DNA of 8,227 bases, from assembly GCF_938017705.1 (NCBI RefSeq), contig NZ_CALIIS010000237.1, positions 1-8,227 of the forward strand, in the 5' to 3' direction. The position numbers and the translations under genes were made by a program. Shown piece after piece: positions 4,654 to 8,227 of the stretch; position 1 is the stretch's first letter, and every line of letters starts with the position of its first letter. This DNA comes from an uncultured Campylobacter sp. (GTDB taxonomy: Bacteria > Campylobacterota > Campylobacteria > Campylobacterales > Campylobacteraceae). Under the pieces are notes generated by a model. The model had not been told where the DNA came from, made no database searches, and saw only the letters and a program-made list of their open reading frames with translations.

Positions 4654-5748
4654 CTAATTCGAGAAGGCGCTCTTGCCGTCCATCACCGGCTGGATCGCGG
4701 AGTTGTCCGCCAGCTCCTCGCGATCGATCTTCTCGATCTTCTCCCACAGCTTGCGCGCGGCCTGCTCGTAGCGCTTCGCACTCAAAGAATCGGACGCATA
4801 GAAGCTCACCGGCTTGCCGCTGTCGCCGCCCTCGCGGATAGCGATCTCGATCGGGATCTCGCCGATTACTTCGGTATCGTATCGCTGTGCCAGCTTTTGC
4901 GCGCCGCCGCGGCCGAAGATGTCGTACTCCTTGCCGTTATCGGGGCAGATGAAGCCGCTCATATTCTCGATAAGACCTGCGATCGGGATGTGGAGCTTTT
5001 CAAACATATCAAGCCCGCGCGCGCTGTCGTCTAGCGCGACCGTCTGCGGCGTCGTAACGCACACGCCCGCCGTCACCGGCACGCTCTGAGCGAGCGTAAG
5101 CTGCGCGTCGCCCGTACCCGGAGGCATATCCAAAAACAGCACGTCCAGATCGCTCCACGCCACGTCTTTTAGCAGCTGCTCGATCGCTTTCATTATCATC
5201 GAGCCGCGCCAGATGAGGCTCGCGCCCTCCTCCATCAGCACGCCCATACTCATCATCTCCACGCCGTGGCTTAAGATCGGCTTTAGCTTCTGCCCTACGA
5301 CGCTTGCTTGCGTCTTATCCTCGCCCAGCATTCGCGGCAAATTTGGTCCGTAAATATCGGCATCCAAAATCCCCACTCTCTTGCCGAGCTTTGCCGTGCT
5401 GATGGCTAAATTTAGCGTCGTCGTGCTCTTGCCTACGCCGCCCTTGCCGCTGCTGATCATCACGAAATGCTTGATCTGCGGCGCGATATTTTTGCCGCTG
5501 CGAGAATTGCTCTTTTCCTCGGCGATCTTGGGTTGTTTGATTAAAATTTCCACGTCCGCGCCGAGCGCCTTTTGCACCGCCGATCTGAGCTCTGCTGCGA
5601 TCTCCGGCTTGGCGCTGGGGATTTCGATCCCTACGAAAATTCTATCGCCGATCTCGACCTCTTTTACAAATCCAAAATCCACGATGCTTTTAGAAAAGCC
5701 CGGATAGATCACGCTTTTAAGCAAATTTAAGACTTCGTCTTTACTCAT
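4654..5748 (-). CDS. mrp: Mrp/ApbC-family iron-sulfur cluster carrier ATPase
   Basis: This cytoplasmic P-loop protein binds and delivers [4Fe-4S] clusters to apo-enzymes. It has 364 residues, normal for the family. Residues 1-75 are an N-terminal MIP18/DUF59-type domain. The ATPase domain follows with the deviant Walker A GKGGVGKST (101-109), switch I DADIYGPN (129-136), the Walker B region LDMPPGTGD (206-214) and ENMSGF (261-266). The family's usual C-x-x-C cluster ligand pair reads C268-P-D-N271, so the second cysteine is missing. The ATG at 5748 overlaps the thiC stop (ATGA), and TAAGGAG lies in the end of thiC, implying translational coupling. The stop is TAG at 4654. No clear terminator follows; the RAATTY array begins directly downstream. 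In C. jejuni mrp lies between dapD and ispDF. Confidence 0.93.
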   Translation of the reverse strand: MSKDEVLNLLKSVIYPGFSKSIVDFGFVKEVEIGDRIFVGIEIPSAKPEIAAELRSAVQKALGADVEILIKQPKIAEEKSNSRSGKNIAPQIKHFVMISSGKGGVGKSTTTLNLAISTAKLGKRVGILDADIYGPNLPRMLGEDKTQASVVGQKLKPILSHGVEMMSMGVLMEEGASLIWRGSMIMKAIEQLLKDVAWSDLDVLFLDMPPGTGDAQLTLAQSVPVTAGVCVTTPQTVALDDSARGLDMFEKLHIPIAGLIENMSGFICPDNGKEYDIFGRGGAQKLAQRYDTEVIGEIPIEIAIREGGDSGKPVSFYASDSLSAKRYEQAARKLWEKIEKIDREELADNSAIQPVMDGKSAFSN

Positions 5749-7052
5749 TCTTTCTCCTTATTTTCGGTTAAATTTCTACTGATTTTATATGCGCAAAATT
5801 TCGGCCCGCACATCGAGCAAAACTCCGCGCCCTTGTAAATTTCATCGCCCAGGCTCTCATCATGCAGCTCGCGCGCATGATCTGGATCGAAGCTAAGCTC
5901 AAACTGCCTGTTCCAATCAAAACCATACCGCGCATCGCTCATCGCATGATCGCGCTCTATCGCGCCTTCTTTGCCTAACGCGACGTCTGCGGCGTGAGCG
6001 GCGATTTTATGCGCGATGATACCCTCTCTGACGTCTTTTGCATTGGGAAGCCCCAGATGCTCCTTGGGCGTCACGTAGCAGAGCATGCTGGCGCCGCAAT
6101 ACGCAGCCATACTCCCGCCGATAGCCGAGCTGATATGATCGTAGCCCGCGCCGATGTCAGTCGGAAGCGGCCCCAGCACGTAAAACGGCGCGTCGCGGCA
6201 GATCTTGCGCTCTAGCTGCATATTAAGCTCGATCTCGTTAAACGGGATATGCCCCGGCCCCTCGATCATCACCTGCACGTTTTTTTCATTCGCGCGCAGG
6301 GCTAGCTCGCCTAAAATTTCAAGCTCGCTAAGCTGCGCCCTATCGGTCGCATCGTATAAGCAGCCCGGGCGCAAGCCGTCTCCCAGAGATAGCGATACGT
6401 CATAAGCGGCGCAGATATCGCAAATTTCATCAAATGCTTCGTAGAAGGGGTTTTGCTTGTGAAATTTCATCATCCACGACGCTATCAGCGAGCCGCCCCT
6501 GCTTACGATACCCATTTTGCGACGGGACAGCAGCGGCATAAACTCGAGCTTAAAGCCCGCGTGGATCGTGAAATAATCCACTCCCTGCCGTGCCTGCTTC
6601 TCGATCGTGCTAAGAATAGCGCTCGTTTTTAAATTTTTAATATCGCCCAGCTCATGGATCATCTGATAGATCGGCACCGTGCCTATGGGTACGGGCGAGC
6701 GCTCGATTATCGCGGCGCGGATCTCGTCCAAATCTCCGCCCGTGCTTAGATCCATCACCGTATCGGCGCCGTATTTTAAGCAGACCTCAAGCTTTTCCAG
6801 CTCGCCCTCAATATCGCTCGTCGTGCCCGAGGAGCCGATGTTTGCGTTGATCTTGCACCGCAGCGCGCGCCCGATACCGATGGGTTTTAGACTTTTGTGA
6901 TTAACGTTTGCGGGAATGATCACTTTTCCTTGCGCGATCAGATCGCACAAGGCTCGCACGTCCATGTGCTCGCTTTGCGCGACCTCTCTCATCTGCGGCG
7001 TCACTTCGCCTTTTTTTGCAAAATAGATCTGCGTTACGCAGCTTTCGGTCAT
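5745..7052 (-). CDS. thiC: Phosphomethylpyrimidine synthase (HMP-P synthase)
   Basis: ThiC is a radical-SAM enzyme that rearranges aminoimidazole ribotide into hydroxymethylpyrimidine phosphate, the pyrimidine half of thiamine. The 435-residue protein is the short form, lacking the extra N-terminal domain of longer ThiC. Family signatures are visible: INANIGSSG (68-76), the barrel segments DLSTGGDLDEIR (101-112), VPIGTVPIYQ (121-130) and SLGDGLRPG (222-230), EGPGHIPFNEI (264-274), and the C-terminal cluster motif CSMCGPKFC with cysteines 412, 415 and 420 (C-x2-C-x4-C). The ATG at 7052 has GAGG 5 bases upstream and a TATTAT -10 box at 7082-7087. It is the first gene of an operon with mrp. I saw no TPP riboswitch in its leader. 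From memory thiC is elsewhere in C. jejuni, so its place here is a lineage-specific arrangement. Confidence 0.96.
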   Translation of the reverse strand: MTESCVTQIYFAKKGEVTPQMREVAQSEHMDVRALCDLIAQGKVIIPANVNHKSLKPIGIGRALRCKINANIGSSGTTSDIEGELEKLEVCLKYGADTVMDLSTGGDLDEIRAAIIERSPVPIGTVPIYQMIHELGDIKNLKTSAILSTIEKQARQGVDYFTIHAGFKLEFMPLLSRRKMGIVSRGGSLIASWMMKFHKQNPFYEAFDEICDICAAYDVSLSLGDGLRPGCLYDATDRAQLSELEILGELALRANEKNVQVMIEGPGHIPFNEIELNMQLERKICRDAPFYVLGPLPTDIGAGYDHISSAIGGSMAAYCGASMLCYVTPKEHLGLPNAKDVREGIIAHKIAAHAADVALGKEGAIERDHAMSDARYGFDWNRQFELSFDPDHARELHDESLGDEIYKGAEFCSMCGPKFCAYKISRNLTENKEKE

Positions 7053-7081
7053 TTTCGCCTCGCTTACTTAAAAATGCGCGT

Positions 7082-7087
7082 ATAATA
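7082..7087 (-). promoter_or_regulatory. Likely thiC -10 box
   Basis: Read on the minus strand this is TATTAT within TTATATTATA, about 30 bases upstream of the thiC ATG, leaving a leader of only about 23 bases. That leader is too short for a classical TPP riboswitch if this is the only promoter. Confidence 0.5.
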
Positions 7088-7237
7088 TAACAAATTTCAT
7101 TAATCCTTACTTTTCTTTTGCCGTTTATTTTCGTAACGCAGGATGAAATTTTACCGCCGCGCCGTGTAAATTTACGCCTAAACTCAAGATATTTCAGCGC
7201 GCAAGCCGCGATTAATTTTGCTTTCATTTTTAATACG

Positions 7238-7243
7238 TATAAT
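7238..7243 (+). promoter_or_regulatory. Likely ispDF -10 box
   Basis: This is a consensus TATAAT, 27 bases upstream of the TTG start at 7271. A weak -35-like TTTTGC lies at 7216-7221 with a 16-base spacer. It is the divergent partner of the thiC promoter in the 218-base gap. I saw no RNA gene or other structure in the rest of that gap (7088-7215). Confidence 0.6.
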
Positions 7244-7270
7244 TTCGTAACAAAATTTCAAGGATACAAT

Positions 7271-8227
7271 TTGAAAGATATATCGCTGATTTTGCTCGCC
7301 GCGGGCGATTCGAGCAGGTTTGAGCTCCCAGTCAAAAAGCAGTGGCTGCGCGTGGGAGAGCTACCACTTTGGCAATACGTCGCGCAGAATATCGCGCGGG
7401 CGCACCCATTTAAAAAAATCATAATCGCCGTAAACGAGGAGGACGTGAGCTATTGCGAGCGCCTCTATGCGTGCAGCTCGGCTTCGGCGCGCGGCAAAAG
7501 CGCGGAGTACGACACGAGCGAGTATAAATTTCAAAGAAAGCAGGGCGGGATCGAATGCGGCGCAGACGATCTAAACGACGCAAGCAAGCCGCAGAGCGCG
7601 GAAAATTTTAAAGCTCAAGTCGGATGCGGCGCGGATGAACGCGGCTCTGCAAATTTAAAATTTCACTTCGCCCCTGGCGGCGCAAATCGCCAAAGCTCGC
7701 TAAAAAACGCGCTAAAGCTCGTAGAGAGCGAGCTCGTGCTCGTAAGCGACGTGGCACGCGCGCAAATTTCGCCCGAGCTGATCTCCTCGCTGATACGAAA
7801 TTTAGGCAGCGCGGACTGCATCAGCCCCTATCTTGGCGTAAACGACACGACCTATCTCGGCGAGCGCATTGTGGAGCGAGAGAAGCTGCGCCTCATCCAA
7901 ACGCCGCAGCTTTCGCGCACGGCGCTGCTTAAAAAGGCGCTTGAGGGAAGCGAAATTTTTACCGACGACAGCGCGGCGATCGGCAGCGCGGGCGGGCAGT
8001 TGGAATTTATAAAAGGCGAAGCGGGCGCGCTTAAGATCACGCGCGTAAGCGATCTGGCGGCGCTAAATTTAAAACCCTGCTCGCGCGATATCTTCTGCGG
8101 TACGGGTTACGACGTGCATGCGCTTGAAAAAGGTGCGGGCATCGTGTTCGGCGGCGTACAGATCCCGTGCGAGTTCGCGCTGATCGCACACAGCGACGGC
8201 GATGTAGCGATTCATGCCCTAATCGAC
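7271..8227 (+). CDS. ispDF: Bifunctional IspD/IspF of the MEP isoprenoid pathway (5' part)
   Basis: The fused enzyme makes CDP-methylerythritol from MEP (IspD) and cyclises CDP-ME-2-phosphate to MEcPP (IspF). The frame is open for 319 codons to the window edge. IspD signatures are the nucleotide-binding LLAAGDSSRF (8-17), GGANRQSSL (136-144), LVSDVARA (157-164), LIQTPQ (208-213) and TDDSAAI (231-237). IspF starts about residue 275 with GTGYDVH (metal ligands D281, H283) and IAHSDGDV, with H315 as third ligand; the rest lies outside. The start is TTG at 7271, since AAGG sits 7 bases upstream and no nearby in-frame ATG exists. Residues about 71-128, just before the GGxxR motif, are a hydrophilic stretch absent from the C. 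jejuni enzyme as I recall it. Divergent from thiC. Confidence 0.93.
   Translation, partial: MKDISLILLAAGDSSRFELPVKKQWLRVGELPLWQYVAQNIARAHPFKKIIIAVNEEDVSYCERLYACSSASARGKSAEYDTSEYKFQRKQGGIECGADDLNDASKPQSAENFKAQVGCGADERGSANLKFHFAPGGANRQSSLKNALKLVESELVLVSDVARAQISPELISSLIRNLGSADCISPYLGVNDTTYLGERIVEREKLRLIQTPQLSRTALLKKALEGSEIFTDDSAAIGSAGGQLEFIKGEAGALKITRVSDLAALNLKPCSRDIFCGTGYDVHALEKGAGIVFGGVQIPCEFALIAHSDGDVAIHALID
7481..7654 (+). other. Insertion of about 58 codons within the IspD domain
   Basis: Residues 71-128 of IspDF separate strand VNEEDVSYCERLYACSS from FHFAPGGANRQSSL. In standard IspD only a few residues lie here. The stretch is polar and glycine-, alanine- and serine-rich, with a repeated motif (GGIECGADD and VGCGADERG) whose DNA is also similar (ATGCGGCGCAGA at 7555 and ATGCGGCGCGGA at 7624). 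It keeps the frame, so the product may tolerate it as a surface loop. Confidence 0.55.

Noticed and set aside
4639..5034. Plus-strand frame of 131 codons opposite mrp
   Set aside because: It is a shadow of the GC-rich mrp gene, which has strong family motifs on the other strand.
7053..7227. Open minus-strand frame running from 7227 into thiC
   Set aside because: It lies out of frame across the start of thiC, has no family resemblance and covers the thiC promoter, so it is a chance frame.
7053..7270. Possible TPP riboswitch upstream of thiC
   Set aside because: Neither the CTGAGA nor the ACCTGA core words of the TPP aptamer is present on the minus strand, and the likely leader is only about 23 bases.

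Overview
The window looks like chromosomal DNA from a Campylobacter or close relative (Campylobacterota). The basis is a fused IspD-IspF enzyme, a roughly 400-residue DapD, Mrp and ThiC of the type found in this group, frequent AAATTT words, and the gene neighbourhood. From memory, dapD, mrp and ispDF lie next to each other in C. jejuni (Cj1605c-Cj1607). Housekeeping genes here are unusually GC-rich for the genus: 42 of 60 bases are G or C in 901-960. This suggests one of the high-GC oral species such as C. gracilis, C. showae or C. rectus. Species assignment is inference.

Layout from left to right: (1) 1-214, minus: 5' part of a small exported protein. (2) 215-576: intergenic, with a small RAATTY cluster and a partial duplication of the dapD 3' end. 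(3) 577-1770, minus: dapD. (4) 1838-2644: a candidate inserted cassette, an AT-rich gene for an unrecognised 208-residue protein on the plus strand, bounded by perfect 13-bp inverted repeats. (5) 2665-3690, minus: a secreted 341-residue protein with a PA14-like N-terminal half. (6) 3717-3760: a perfect 18-bp-stem hairpin. (7) 3761-4653: about 0.9 kb without a gene, filled with some 39 RAATTY sites in a quasi-periodic array. (8) 4654-5748 and 5745-7052, both minus: mrp and thiC, overlapping by 4 bases, thiC upstream. (9) 7053-7270: divergent promoter region. (10) 7271 to the end, plus: ispDF, cut by the window edge, with an unusual insertion of about 58 residues in the IspD domain.

Functionally, dapD (lysine and peptidoglycan precursor synthesis), thiC (thiamine pyrimidine), mrp (iron-sulfur cluster carrier) and ispDF (isoprenoid precursors) are core metabolism. 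The thiC-mrp pair makes biochemical sense because ThiC needs a [4Fe-4S] cluster and Mrp/ApbC proteins deliver such clusters. Everything between dapD and mrp (about 2.9 kb) looks like accessory material placed inside an otherwise conserved neighbourhood. It holds the most unusual signals: the inverted-repeat-bounded foreign-looking gene, the large hairpin, and the RAATTY array. RAATTY is the methylation motif of CtsM, which C. jejuni uses to recognise its own DNA in natural transformation.
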